From G965207125 sp965207125 (GTDB lineage: Bacteria; Pseudomonadota; Alphaproteobacteria; Puniceispirillales; UBA1172): a DNA stretch of 64,000 bases. Where the stretch lies: contig OZ242263.1 in the NCBI GenBank assembly GCA_965207125.1, positions 124,001 through 188,000 of the forward strand. Direction: 5' to 3'. The notes under the pieces are model-generated. The model was not told the origin of the DNA and made no database searches. It saw only the letters and a program-made list of their open reading frames with translations. Below are positions 42,979 through 53,500 of this stretch, piece after piece. The translations under genes and the position numbers were made by a program. The number at the start of each line of letters is the position of its first letter. The first letter of the stretch is position 1.

Positions 42979-43920
42979 CTATTCCAGAATAATTTTTGCT
43001 CCGGGGTAACCCCGTCCGATCACTGATAGTAATAACCGGTCAGCTTCAGCCACATCTTGCACTGGGCCTATTCTTACTCGGTGCAGAACCTCGGACCCTG
43101 TATCAAAGCGCGAGAGTTTTACCTCGCCGATATTTTTCAGGTTGCGCTTTACCAATAATGCGTTTGTTCTGTCATTAAAAGCTCCGGCCTGCACCCAGAT
43201 TGATGTTGCGACCGGTGCGCCGGTCACAAGAACGACCGAGCGCGATGAATTAATCTGGTTGATTGCGGACAGTGCGTTGTTTAACTCTGCGGCACTGGTG
43301 GTGTTATTGCTTGTTTCAAATGTTGTTGTGGGCACGGATGCTGCGTTTGTTTTCGGCAATGGGGTCGCGTTAGAGAGCTCATTTAGCTTTGGAAAACGGC
43401 CATCTTTAGCCTCACGTTCAAGGCGTAGGCTTTCCTCAACGAGTATTTGGACTCTGACCTTGGCTATGCCGTTATTCTTAAAACCCAAAACCCGTGCGGC
43501 TTCTTCGGATAGATCTATGATCCTCCCTGCGACAAAAGGGCCCCGGTCATTCACTCTCACGGCGATTGACCTGCCGTTTTCCAGATTCGTCACCCGAACA
43601 ACCGACGGTAATGGCAATGTTTTATGTGCCGCTGAAACCCGTGTTGGATCGAATATCTCGCCATTAGCGGTGGGTCGGCCGGTGAAGGGGTCGGCATACC
43701 ATGAGGCGATTCCCGTCTCATCATATTCCAGATCGCGTTCGGGGTAGTACCAGACGCCACTAACCGAATATGGATCGCCAACTTTGTAGCGTGGCTCTGG
43801 TGCGTCCGCCCCGCCGGCAAGTGGGAGTTTCTTTGTCCAGGTTGCTGCGAGTTCTACAGAGGCGCATCCCGCCATCATCAAAGAGAAACCCAGCAATAAA
43901 GTGATGGTGATAAAACGCAT
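42979..43920 (-). CDS. rlpA: RlpA-like septal lipoprotein (DPBB and SPOR domains)
   Basis: The 313-residue product has the lipobox LMMAGC (Cys19). A double-psi beta-barrel domain (about 65-160: GIASWYADPFTGRPTANGE, VRVTNLENGRSIAVRVNDRG, GRIIDLS) carries the family's catalytic Asp. A Thr/Asn-rich linker and a C-terminal SPOR domain (about 237-313) follow. RlpA cleaves naked glycan strands at the septum in some species. It sits between mltB and dacC, so this is a cell-wall remodelling cluster. Confidence 0.93.
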   Translation of the reverse strand: MRFITITLLLGFSLMMAGCASVELAATWTKKLPLAGGADAPEPRYKVGDPYSVSGVWYYPERDLEYDETGIASWYADPFTGRPTANGEIFDPTRVSAAHKTLPLPSVVRVTNLENGRSIAVRVNDRGPFVAGRIIDLSEEAARVLGFKNNGIAKVRVQILVEESLRLEREAKDGRFPKLNELSNATPLPKTNAASVPTTTFETSNNTTSAAELNNALSAINQINSSRSVVLVTGAPVATSIWVQAGAFNDRTNALLVKRNLKNIGEVKLSRFDTGSEVLHRVRIGPVQDVAEADRLLLSVIGRGYPGAKIILE

Positions 43921-43925
43921 AACCG

Positions 43926-44918
43926 TTAATCCTCTATTGAGTCTGATAATGCGCCGACCGCCAGCGCAAAATAATTTGATCTATTCCATCTGAGAATAGA
44001 TTCGTAATTAGCATAAACCAGAAACGCCGCACCGTCTGAGCCGTCTGGCAGGACTAATCGTGCGTTGAGGGCTCTTGAGGGCAAGGGAGAGCCATCAGCT
44101 TTGCGGACGCCAAGGGCTGACCATTCCGGTAATGTCATCCGAGTCTTATTATCGTGTAGCACCAACGCGTTCTGGGGCGAGGCCTCCCCGCTGTTTGGCA
44201 ATGCTACTTGCCGTCCCCATGTTATGTCATCACGCCACCCTGCTCCGCGCAGATAATTCGCCGCTGAAGCAAACACGTCAGCTTGGGTGGTCCAGATATC
44301 GCGTCGGCCGTCATTATCGTAATCTTGTGCATAGCGGCGGAATGATGAAGGCATAAACTGGCTTTGCCCCATTGCGCCGGCCCAGCTGCCGCTCATGGCG
44401 GCTACGCTGATATGGCCTTCATCAAGGATATGCAGGGCGTCGAGCAATTCTTTTCTGAAATAACTAGACCGCCGTCCGTCATACGCTAATGTAGCCAGAG
44501 CTGGGATCACCTTAAAACCGCCTTGAATTCTACCAAAATCAGTCTCAATGCCCCATAATGCCACGATAAAACGCGGCTGAACCCCGTATTTTTCACCGAT
44601 CTCATTAAGAAGGGCGCGATGTTCTGTCAGGCGATTCTTGGCTCTGTTCTGCCGCGAGATTGGCACGACTCGGTCTATATACTGTGCGAAAGTCAAGGTG
44701 AACTCAGGTTGGCTGCGATCTAGTTCAATCACCCTTGGAATCAGTTCTATGTCAGATAAAGCGGCGCCAATCGTGGCGTCCGAGATACCTTGGCTTGACG
44801 CCTCGCGTCGTAGGTCTTCAAGCCACGAGTTAAAATCAGCATCAGCCGACCAAGCCAGCTGGCTGTATAGTATAAGCAGTAAAGCCGAAAACCATATCAT
44901 CGGGCGATAGCAAATCAT
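43926..44918 (-). CDS. mltB: Lytic murein transglycosylase (MltB family)
   Basis: The 330-residue secreted enzyme has a signal peptide (FSALLLILYSQLAWSADA) and the catalytic Glu at about 125 in FIVALWGIETDFGRIQGG. MSGSWAGAMGQSQFMPSSF and RYAQDYDNDGRRDIWTTQAD are typical of the MltB SLT domain, and a putative peptidoglycan-binding C-terminus follows. I use the ATG at 44918. The ORF extends to 44957 without a better ribosome site. The gene lies downstream of an unusual 14-bp repeat array. Confidence 0.92.
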   Translation of the reverse strand: MICYRPMIWFSALLLILYSQLAWSADADFNSWLEDLRREASSQGISDATIGAALSDIELIPRVIELDRSQPEFTLTFAQYIDRVVPISRQNRAKNRLTEHRALLNEIGEKYGVQPRFIVALWGIETDFGRIQGGFKVIPALATLAYDGRRSSYFRKELLDALHILDEGHISVAAMSGSWAGAMGQSQFMPSSFRRYAQDYDNDGRRDIWTTQADVFASAANYLRGAGWRDDITWGRQVALPNSGEASPQNALVLHDNKTRMTLPEWSALGVRKADGSPLPSRALNARLVLPDGSDGAAFLVYANYESILRWNRSNYFALAVGALSDSIED

Positions 44919-44986
44919 CTGCACTTCTCTTTTCCTCTGTAACAATACTACAAACACTATATTTTGTATAGGTCAGTTTTACAATA

Positions 44987-45084
44987 ACAATATACCCGGG
45001 ACAATATACTCAAGACAATATACTCAGGACAATATACTCAGGACAATATACTCAGGACAATATACTCAGGACAACATACCCGGG
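44987..45084. repeat. 14-bp tandem repeat array upstream of mltB
   Basis: Seven contiguous 14-bp units follow the pattern ACAATATACTCAGG. Copies at 45015, 45029, 45043 and 45057 are identical. Copy 2 has CAAG, and copies 1 and 7 end CCCGGG. A partial eighth follows. The array lies 69 nt upstream of the mltB start, in its promoter region, and TATACT resembles a -10 element in each unit. Confidence 0.95.
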
Positions 45085-45214
45085 ACAACATGCTTTACGA
45101 CCGTGCTATACGCTATCCTATAAAAAAAGAGAACACAGAGGCACTTTATTTTCGCTTTAGCTGGTGATATATAGGCGATTGTTAAAAGGGAGCGTGAGAA
45201 GTGCTACTGAAAAC

Positions 45215-45304
45215 GGATGGGTGGCAGAGCGGTTGAATGCACCGGTCTTGAAAACCGGCAAGGGTGAGAGCCCTTCGTGGGTTCGAATCCCACCCCATCC
45301 GCCA
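45215..45304 (+). tRNA. tRNA-Ser (anticodon TGA)
   Basis: The 90-nt tRNA with a long variable arm pairs acceptor GGATGGG with CCCATCC, followed by G and encoded CCA. The anticodon stem CCGGT/ACCGG holds loop CTTGAAA, so the anticodon is TGA. The variable arm is AAGGGTGAGAGCCCTT-like. The T loop is GTTCGAATC. Confidence 0.97.
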
Positions 45305-45328
45305 TTATAGCATTTGCGAATCTGGGAT

Positions 45329-45355
45329 GAAGCCTCTAAAGGGGGCTTTTTTTTG
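45329..45355 (+). terminator. Rho-independent terminator of tRNA-Ser
   Basis: AAGCCTC-TAAAG-GGGGCTT forms a 6-7 bp stem (one G-U pair) followed by TTTTTTT, 25 nt after the tRNA 3' end. Confidence 0.85.
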
Positions 45356-46438
45356 GTTTCAAAGGGATTTTTCCCACCGTCAAGGGGCAAGTATCCGCGG
45401 GGTGCGCGAAGCTCGCCCGCGTCTCCTTAATCTATAAGCGCGGTACATGGTATTAAACCCCGTTAAATTTTGCTTTGGTTTCATCTGGCATAAAGGAGAT
45501 TTGGATAATGATATTATTCAGAAAACGTCAGCAGGATTAAAGAAAAACGTAGGAAGCTCATAGGGCTACTTCTGTGAGGTATTATAGGGGTTATAGGGCT
45601 TATAAGAGAAGCTTAGAGTATTTATGATACTGGTTTTGGCGATGAAGGATGGAAATACTAAGAATAAAATACTGAGAATATAGAGGCTCTTCTTGTTACC
45701 ATGCTCGCAAAACTCTTTCTTAACAAACATACAGAAGGCTTTCTTAATAAACTTCGTGAAGCTTGTCTCCTAGCCACCATAGTTCAAATAATTAAGGTAT
45801 GAACCATCAGTATAAATACCAAGCTGCGAGGTCTGTAAAAAGCGTCCCCTACCCTCAATCATCATCATCTTTCATCGCAGACACAGTCCTGTCTAAGATC
45901 GTGCTCGGTTTTCTTTGCTAGGGGTTCACGGTCAGCAACAGGTCGCTTTTAGGGCGGCTCACACCGCACAAAGCCTGACGCCTACAGCAAGGTTTTATCT
46001 AGGGCAAGTTTTGATTACTTCCTAGAGATTAAACGATATCATTAACGGCTATGGTAGCAAGGTGTTGGCTCATTGCTGATATAGCGATCACACAAGAAGA
46101 GCTAAGTATCGCAAAGCACGAATTTCAGCTCGGGACGCTTAACTATCCATCATGATAATTCAGCAATCCGCACTTGTGACGATGGAAACAACGGTAAACT
46201 CGTCCAGACCCACCTAGTACAGCTGTGCTGATTTTCCCATCGGGCAGATTACACTCCACTTCTGCTTACAGGATGGTAAGGCTTTGTCGCATCCTTAAAT
46301 AGCATGATATCAAAGTTTGCGATGCGATTAATTTATCCTTGCGAGCGATTAATTTTAAGAGTAGCGTGCAATTCGGTGATACTCGTGGTTTCGCCGTGAT
46401 GTTAAGGTGTTTTAATTTTAGTAAAAAGGATTGTTCTT
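45356..46438. other. Long intergenic region before the giant adhesin
   Basis: These 1.1 kb hold no open frame of 60 codons or more. A perfect ribosome-site candidate (AAAGGAG at about 45496) precedes a ten-codon frame starting at about 45508 (MILFRKRQQD). Repeated motifs such as GGGGTTATAGGGCTTATA occur near 45590. The stretch 46090-46270 reads like decayed coding DNA, possibly a transposase remnant, but no family could be named. The adhesin promoter should lie near its right end. Confidence 0.4.
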
Positions 46439-49400
46439 ATGACTCATTTCACGTTTATTCGTTATTTTGTCCCTGATAGCAATGAATTTGCCCCTGGTTG
46501 GTATCAAACTAGGAATGAAGGTCGAACCCGTATAGGAGACGTGCCTCTTAGTTTGAGCGATGCGCTCTATGACGGTCCAAACCGAGTCATTATTGATGAT
46601 AATACTCCTGAAACCAATACCTTGCCGGTCAGTGGTGGTAAGGGCGTTGATGAGTTTTTAATCACACTCACCGCGAACTCGGTTGTGATCGATGACGATA
46701 GCGAAGCCAATGTGATTGTCTTTGAGAGGGATGTTGTCATCACCTCAATTGAGAGGCAGGCTGGGTCAGAGGGGGCTTCTGTTGCCCAGTATGTCATTAC
46801 CTTGTCTAGCGGTAAGACAATCACGCTTAGGAATCCGGCGAGTTTCACGTTCCAGCATTTGGGTGATGCTACGAGAACGGCCCCTATATCTGCTGAAGAT
46901 TTTGTTACCGCTTATGAGGACGGCTTTGCGGCCTCTGATGCTTCCCATCCGGACATCATCGATGATGCGTCAGGTCCGAGCGGTGTGCAAGGACCGATCA
47001 TTACTAGCGACCCTCTTACGGCCTCGCGGAATGAAGATCAGACCAGAGAGGAAACCGTCACGGGAACGCTCAGTGTTACGGGTACTAGCGATCCCATCGT
47101 ATTTTCAAGTGTTACTAATCTTGATGTGGACAGAACAGTAAATGGAAGTGGAGTCATACTAACCACATACGGCAGAATGGTGTTTGATCAGGCGACTTCG
47201 ATGTGGACTTACAGCGTGCGCGTCAACAGGATTGGCGCTATTAGGGAGGGGGAGACATATACCGATACCTTCACCTTTACCGCCGGAGGCTCTAGTTTTG
47301 ATTTGGTCCTTACGATAATAGGTGTCGATTCCCCAACTATGCTGTCCGGTCTTGGGAATCAGTTTGATAACGATGCTTTTCACCTCAATGCTAGATCCTC
47401 GCTAACTGACCCGTTAGAGGACAGGGCGGAGGTTGTTCTAAGAAGCCTTTTCACTGACCATGATGATGATCTTACCATAACGTTCTTGGTGTACTATCTG
47501 ACGGAATTGGGTAGCAACTCCCTGAACGATGTTACCTATAAGGTGTATGATAGCACGGATCCCAGTCAGACGTTAGAGGAGGCTATAGGGCTTACCTATG
47601 ACCCCGTCACCACGCGTATCAGCGGCACGTTTAAGTATAAAGGGTGGTACAGATTTGATGTCACGGCGAGTGACGGGCGCGGCAACTCGCCCTCGGTGAA
47701 GTTTTGGAGGTCTATTTCACAAGATGATTTTAATCGTCCGGTAATCGGAGGGGTCAGTGAAAACACGGTTACTGCCGATAACGATCTACAAGGCAGCGCC
47801 TCGGGAGTGATCTCTATTACTGACCGTGATCAGCATCACCCGATAACATTTCCAACCATCACGCTTGTTAGTGGTGCTGGTACATACGGCACGATGACGT
47901 TTGATGGGAAGACTTGGACTTACACGGTGGATAACGACGACCCGGACACGATTGGTCTGGCTGGGGGTGATGAGGTAAATGAAACCTTCACCTTTAGGGC
48001 TACTGGCGCGAGTGACTTTACTGTAACCATCAGGGTTCTCAAGGCTCCTCCGCCAGTGATCAATGGGGTGGATAATACGCCGGCGCTGACGGCCGGTGAC
48101 GATGCCGCCGCGACCGCTACGGGGATGGTCACAGTTAGTGACGAAGATGAACTGGATTTAACGCAACTTCCAGGCGTCGTGCTTACAAATGAAGGTCATG
48201 ACGGCACGAATGTGCAAGATGACGGCACGACAATGTCTCTTAAGGGCACATACGGTACGTTGACTTTTACGCCGACCGCTGGCCCGCCCCCCGGCGGCAC
48301 TTGGGTGTACACGCTTGATAACGAGGATCCGGACACGCTGGCGTTGGGTGACGGGGCGACAGGAGAAGACGAATTTATCCTTAGTGCCGAAGGCGCGGTG
48401 GACTTTGTAGTGCTTGTCACGGTGACCGGGGTAAATGATGCGCCTAGGATTAATGTTGATGTCGATAATCTAATTGTGAAGACAGGTGATCCTATCGATA
48501 TCGATCTACTCGATCTTTTCAGAGACCCTGAAGGTGGTAACTTGACGGTGACGGTGACGCTTGGTGATGGCTCGGCGTTGACCACGGTCGGGCTTGTATT
48601 CAACCAAGATGTAGACCTCGGAGGCACGGTTATCGCTAGAAACATTGTCAGTGAAGCACCGATCTCCGCCGGCACATACACGATCAGGGTCACTGCGACA
48701 GATGCAGGCGGTCTGGAGGATACGACGTCATTTACCATTATTGTTAGAGATGCTCTCTCTATTGTTCGTTACTTTCCCGCCGCCTCTGGCAACGCTGCGG
48801 GTTGGTACAGGGAAAATGATGATGGCTCCCGTGGAGGAGCAGTTAATGTAGAGGAATCTGTAATAAACGATAAGACACCCTCTCGGGTGGTTATTGACGG
48901 CAATACTCCCGAAAACGCACCGGCGAGGGCGAAGGTCGGATTCAAGATCGGGGAGGACGCAGAACTTGTTAGGGTGGATGGAAATCAAGATCTTATCATT
49001 ACCGCAAAAGATGCTGGCGCAAATGGTAACAACATCACGGTTGAATTTGAAATCGGTAACCTTGGTGGTTCAGGTGTTGAGACCATAACGGTAGATGACA
49101 AGGCGATTAAATTTGTGTTGAAGTCTGAAGGGGCGCTTTTGGAGGATATCAAAGAAGTTTTTGATACGAATTCAAGCGCGGGTACTACTGCGGCGCGAAA
49201 GCTGATTGAACTTACGATTGCTGATGGCGAAGAGAGTACGATAATTAACTCGCCGGCCGCGAAGACGGGGCTTTTAGGTGGCTCTGGGGCGAAGGCGAGA
49301 GTTGGAATCGATGCTGATCAAGACGCGGTTACTTATGTGGCTGGGAATGAAGATCTGCTCATTATTGCGAAAAATTTTGGCACAGAGGGGAACAACATCA

Positions 49401-50524
49401 GGGTTCAATTTAATACCGGTGACATTCCTGGTGGTTTAGCTATTGAGAAAATAGAGGTAAAGAGCGCGACCGGCTTAAACGGCGTAATCATCAAAACGAT
49501 TGTATTTACGCTTTTTGCTGATGGGGCGAGGTTGAGGGACATCAAGGGGCTCTTTGATCATGGTGCAGCCCCGGGTCCTACTGAGGCGCGAGGTCTGATT
49601 GATTTAATAATTACCGATGGACAGGAGACTGCGGCGATCACTAAAACAATCGGGGTGGCAGCTGGTCCATCGATCGGGGGGATATTGCTTCGGGGCGGCA
49701 CGGGCGACGAATCCTCTGCGGCGAAGGCGAGCATTGGATACAATGATGGTCAAGCTACTGCGGTGGCTGGAGGCCAAGATCTGATCATTACCGCAAAAGA
49801 TGCTGGCACAAGTGGTAACAGCATCAGGGTTGAATTTGAAATCGGTAACATTAATGGTAGCGGTGTTGAGAGCATAGAGGTAAGCGGACGTACGGTTACG
49901 TTTGTGCTGAAGGATCGCGGAGCAAGGTTGGCGGACATCAAAAGTTTTCTTGATGATGATGCGAGCGCGGGTGCTGGAGCGGCGCGGGCGCTGGTTACGA
50001 TCGAGATTGCCAATGGCAAGGATGCGTTTCTAATTAACACGGATATCGCGGCGACGGCCCTGTCGGGTGGTGTAGCCGCCAGTCCAGGCATACAAGAAGG
50101 TCTCGGTAACGATGAGTTTTTCATCAAGGCGAACGCCTCCTCAGTCATAATTCATGACCCTTGGGATAAGAGTTCAATCATCTTTGATGAGAACGTTATC
50201 ATCGAGTCTATTGTTGAAATACAGCCGAATAGACAGGGAGAAGTCGGAGAGGTTCAAGGAACTTTCCTGCTCTTATACCGACGGACGCCAGCTCGGTTAG
50301 AGATTATATCGTTACTTTGTCTAGCGGTAACACAATCACGATTCAGGATGTGTTCGCAAGGACGAAATTTACTAGCGCTGGTGAGGCGAGATACAACTTC
50401 TTGCATAATGGCGATGAGTCATTGCGTGTCAGAGACGCTCAGTCGTTTTTTGACGATTACAAAGATGGATTTTATCCTGATTTCACCCAAACGGTCATCA
50501 CTGGCGATACTAGGGCTGCGGTAG
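46439..50524 (+). CDS. Giant VCBS/cadherin-like adhesin, N-terminal part
   Basis: About 1,275 residues are in the authentic frame (to about 50,260). After that the frame reads out-of-frame to 50524. There is no signal peptide, as expected for type I secretion. Order: a start module RYFVPDSNEFAPGWYQTRNE with DEFLITLTANSVVIDDD (about 1-155), VCBS/cadherin-like domains (about 180-770) with GTYGTMTFD, TWTYTVDN and GVNDAP signatures, a second copy of the start module (RYFPAASGNAAGWYRENDDG, near 775), and then three repeats of about 130 residues with DLIITAKDAG. AAAAAGGATTGTTCTT precedes the ATG. Continues in the 50317 frame after one frameshift. Confidence 0.85.
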   Translation: MTHFTFIRYFVPDSNEFAPGWYQTRNEGRTRIGDVPLSLSDALYDGPNRVIIDDNTPETNTLPVSGGKGVDEFLITLTANSVVIDDDSEANVIVFERDVVITSIERQAGSEGASVAQYVITLSSGKTITLRNPASFTFQHLGDATRTAPISAEDFVTAYEDGFAASDASHPDIIDDASGPSGVQGPIITSDPLTASRNEDQTREETVTGTLSVTGTSDPIVFSSVTNLDVDRTVNGSGVILTTYGRMVFDQATSMWTYSVRVNRIGAIREGETYTDTFTFTAGGSSFDLVLTIIGVDSPTMLSGLGNQFDNDAFHLNARSSLTDPLEDRAEVVLRSLFTDHDDDLTITFLVYYLTELGSNSLNDVTYKVYDSTDPSQTLEEAIGLTYDPVTTRISGTFKYKGWYRFDVTASDGRGNSPSVKFWRSISQDDFNRPVIGGVSENTVTADNDLQGSASGVISITDRDQHHPITFPTITLVSGAGTYGTMTFDGKTWTYTVDNDDPDTIGLAGGDEVNETFTFRATGASDFTVTIRVLKAPPPVINGVDNTPALTAGDDAAATATGMVTVSDEDELDLTQLPGVVLTNEGHDGTNVQDDGTTMSLKGTYGTLTFTPTAGPPPGGTWVYTLDNEDPDTLALGDGATGEDEFILSAEGAVDFVVLVTVTGVNDAPRINVDVDNLIVKTGDPIDIDLLDLFRDPEGGNLTVTVTLGDGSALTTVGLVFNQDVDLGGTVIARNIVSEAPISAGTYTIRVTATDAGGLEDTTSFTIIVRDALSIVRYFPAASGNAAGWYRENDDGSRGGAVNVEESVINDKTPSRVVIDGNTPENAPARAKVGFKIGEDAELVRVDGNQDLIITAKDAGANGNNITVEFEIGNLGGSGVETITVDDKAIKFVLKSEGALLEDIKEVFDTNSSAGTTAARKLIELTIADGEESTIINSPAAKTGLLGGSGAKARVGIDADQDAVTYVAGNEDLLIIAKNFGTEGNNIRVQFNTGDIPGGLAIEKIEVKSATGLNGVIIKTIVFTLFADGARLRDIKGLFDHGAAPGPTEARGLIDLIITDGQETAAITKTIGVAAGPSIGGILLRGGTGDESSAAKASIGYNDGQATAVAGGQDLIITAKDAGTSGNSIRVEFEIGNINGSGVESIEVSGRTVTFVLKDRGARLADIKSFLDDDASAGAGAARALVTIEIANGKDAFLINTDIAATALSGGVAASPGIQEGLGNDEFFIKANASSVIIHDPWDKSSIIFDENVIIESIVEIQPNRQGEVGEVQGTFLLLYRRTPARLEIISLLCLAVTQSRFRMCSQGRNLLALVRRDTTSCIMAMSHCVSETLSRFLTITKMDFILISPKRSSLAILGLR
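50255..50285 (+). other. Apparent frameshift in giant adhesin
   Basis: In the first frame the protein is coherent to GEVGEVQGT. In the -1 frame it is coherent from FPALIPTDASSVRDYIVTLS, which parallels the earlier module VAQYVITLSSGKTITLRN. The switch must occur within about 50,255-50,285. The heptamers here are not a standard slippery site, so a mutation or a sequencing or assembly error is likelier than programmed frameshifting. Confidence 0.8.
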
Positions 50525-53500
50525 ATCCCAATTCCGGCTATTTCATTGCCGGAGTGCTCACTGTTGTGGACCCTGATGTTCCGGCGGAGCGACTACCCGA
50601 GATTATGTTTGTTGACAGCGATGCCCGTTCTTTGACTGGTATATACGGCACGCTAACGGTTGACCGGATGCAGGATGATCCGAGTAAATTCACCTGGAAC
50701 TATGTGCAAAATAACAATGACCCGGAAACAATAGCGTTGAGGAGTGGTGAAAAAGCAGCTGAACGCTTCACCCTTACTGCTGGTGACTCGGAGGAGTTTG
50801 TTTTAGAAATCACGGCGATTGGAATAAATAATTTTCCTATAGCTAACCTAGATTTCGATGTTGATCTAACGGGGACGGTGGGTGAGGTGGCCCGTATTGA
50901 TCTGAGCACAATTGCCATTGATCCTGACGGCGATGCATTGAATATCAATGTTGAAATTTTTACTCCCTCTGGAGATCCCGCCTCTGATCTGATGTTTGAC
51001 TCCGACGATGGTACGATCACGGGTATACCGACGGCCGTTGGCACTTACACGGCTCGGGTGACAGTGACCGAGGGGAGGGCTATATTAGTCTTAAAGGCTT
51101 TGTTAATTGAGATTGAAGCACAGCCAATCGGAGGTGATGACACGGGTTCGGTTGTTGAAGATAACCCCGCCGACACCGCCACGGGAAGTCTTACACTAGC
51201 CTCTAGTCAAACCATCACGCTTGTAGACAATAACGATCGGGCCAGCAATAGCGGTGTCGAAGGCACATATGGCACGATGACGTTTGATCCAAGTAATAAC
51301 ACTTGGACTTACACACTGGATAACACAGATGCGGAGACGAATGCGCTCAAAGATACGCCAGGGATGGATGTATTCACTTTTACTGCCACAGGCACTAGCT
51401 TCGATGTGACCATCACGGTGGCTGGGGCGAATGATGCTCCTGTGCTGTCTGGCACGTCTCTCAGTGGTAAACGTGGGACGGTAGGCCAAGCGATCGAAAC
51501 CATCACGGATACGGAATTAAATAGTCTTTTCAGCGACCCTGATACCGGTGATGTGTTGGCCTTCGTGGTGACACTTGATGATGGTTCAGCCCTAAGCACA
51601 ATCGGTCTGTCCTATACCGCTGGAACAGGTATAACAGGCGATCTACTTTCCTCCCTCACCGCTGGCACTTACACGATCAAGGTCGTGGCGAGAGACAGCG
51701 ACGGCACTGGTGAGGCGTCTCCAGAGGCAACATTTACTTTGGGGATTGTGGCGCAAGGAATCAGTGGTGATAATGTGGGTTCGGTTACCGAAGATGATGG
51801 CGGCAATAACTCCGCCACAGGAACGCTCAGTGCCCTTGGTCAAACCATCAGCCTTGATGGGGCCAATAACTTGGGCCGCGCTGATGGCACATACGGCCAG
51901 ATGAGGTTTGATGCGGGCAGTGGCCAATGGACGTACACGCTGGATAACAACAATCTTGAGACGGATAAACTGGCTGGGAATGTCTCCGCCGAGGATCTTT
52001 TCACCTTTAGTTCCGGGACTTCTTCCTACACTGTGACCATCACGGTTAGCGGCGCGAATGATGCCCCTGTGGTGGCGACCGCTATTGAGCCTCAAAGTGG
52101 AACAGAAGGCCAAGAGAGCCGTATTAATCTGGCTAATCTTTTCAGCGACCCTGATACAGGCGACACATTAAGACTGACATTCGTGGTGATGCGTAATAAT
52201 ACCGATGTCACGAGTACGGTCACGCATAGTTATACTAACGATATACTCTCCATCACGCCGCCTAGCGAGGGCACTTACACGGTTATTGTCACAGCGAGTG
52301 ACCGCCCGGGTGGTAGCGGCTTGACAGCGACCTCGACATTTACCCTTGAGGCTGAGGCGCAGTCCATAGATGGTGATGCAACAGGCGAGGTTACCGAAGA
52401 TGATCCCGCCAATAGCATCGACACAGGAACGCTCACGGCCGGCGCTCTACCCATCAGGCTTGTAGACCCTCGCAATAGCGATACGGGCGACGTCGAAGGC
52501 ACATACGGCGTGATGACGTTTGATCTAAATAGTAAAATTTGGACTTACACACTGGATAACACAGATGTGGACACACAAGCGTTGGCTGCTGGGGAAGAGG
52601 GAGAGGACAGTTTCAGTTTTGCCACCGGTAGTGGTAGTGGTCGCTTTACGGTGGTGATTACGGTTCATGGGGAGAATGATGCCCCCATGGTTTCGCTGAT
52701 CGATGACGGCACTGCTGTGTCCATCGTTCCTCAAGGAGAGCCGCGGGTGAATCAGGACCTCACGCCGATTGATCTGAGTGGTCTTTTCACTGATGTTGAT
52801 GGTGATGAATTGAGTCTGTCGTTTGAGGTGTCAAGGTCTGGTAGCAACGTCGTGGAGAGGTTGAGTGATATCGGGCTTACTCACGAAACCACCGACTCCA
52901 CCACCGGTGCAGCTGTCAGCAGAATCATCGGCACGCCGACAATCAATGGCCTTTACACAATCAAGGTCATAGCGACGGATGGCTCTATGGAAGACGACGG
53001 CAGCGGTGGCGAAAGGCCGGTGACGGCTACGTCAACATTTAGCATTTTTATCAGGGCTGATCAGTCGCCTATAATCAGAGATGCTGGTGATAGCGCTCTT
53101 ACCTCTGGTGTTGGCGCGGTTATGGAAGATGGTACTCTCACCGCCGAAGGGAGGGTCTCCATCAGCGACCCGGACGGCGACCCAACCCCACCCATCGTGC
53201 TTGATGGCGCTAATACCAACACAGGCATTCTCGCTGGCCAATACGGCATGATGGCTTTCGTTGAGTCTACTGGCACTTGGACGTATACGCTGAATAACAG
53301 TCATACGATGGTGCAGGGATTGGGGGACGGTGAAACATTAACTGACACTTTCATCTTTACCGCTCTGGGTGCGAGGGCTTTCAATGTAGAGATCACGATT
53401 ACCGGTGTGAATGATGTCCCTGTGCTTGTGTCTAATGTCGAGCCCCCTAATGCAGACGTGACACAAGACCAGAGTTTTGAAACGGGCGATCTGCGTAGTT

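Noticed and set aside
44987..45084. CRISPR array
   Set aside because: The units are contiguous 14-bp tandem repeats with no spacers and no cas genes nearby.
50255..50285. Programmed -1 frameshifting in the adhesin
   Set aside because: No canonical X-XXY-YYZ slippery heptamer is positioned in the zero frame, so mutation or sequence error is the simpler explanation.
50317..50520. Internal ATG at 50317 as an independent gene start for the C-terminal adhesin
   Set aside because: Coherent module sequence exists upstream of this codon in the same frame and there is no convincing ribosome site, so it is a continuation of the gene starting at 46439.
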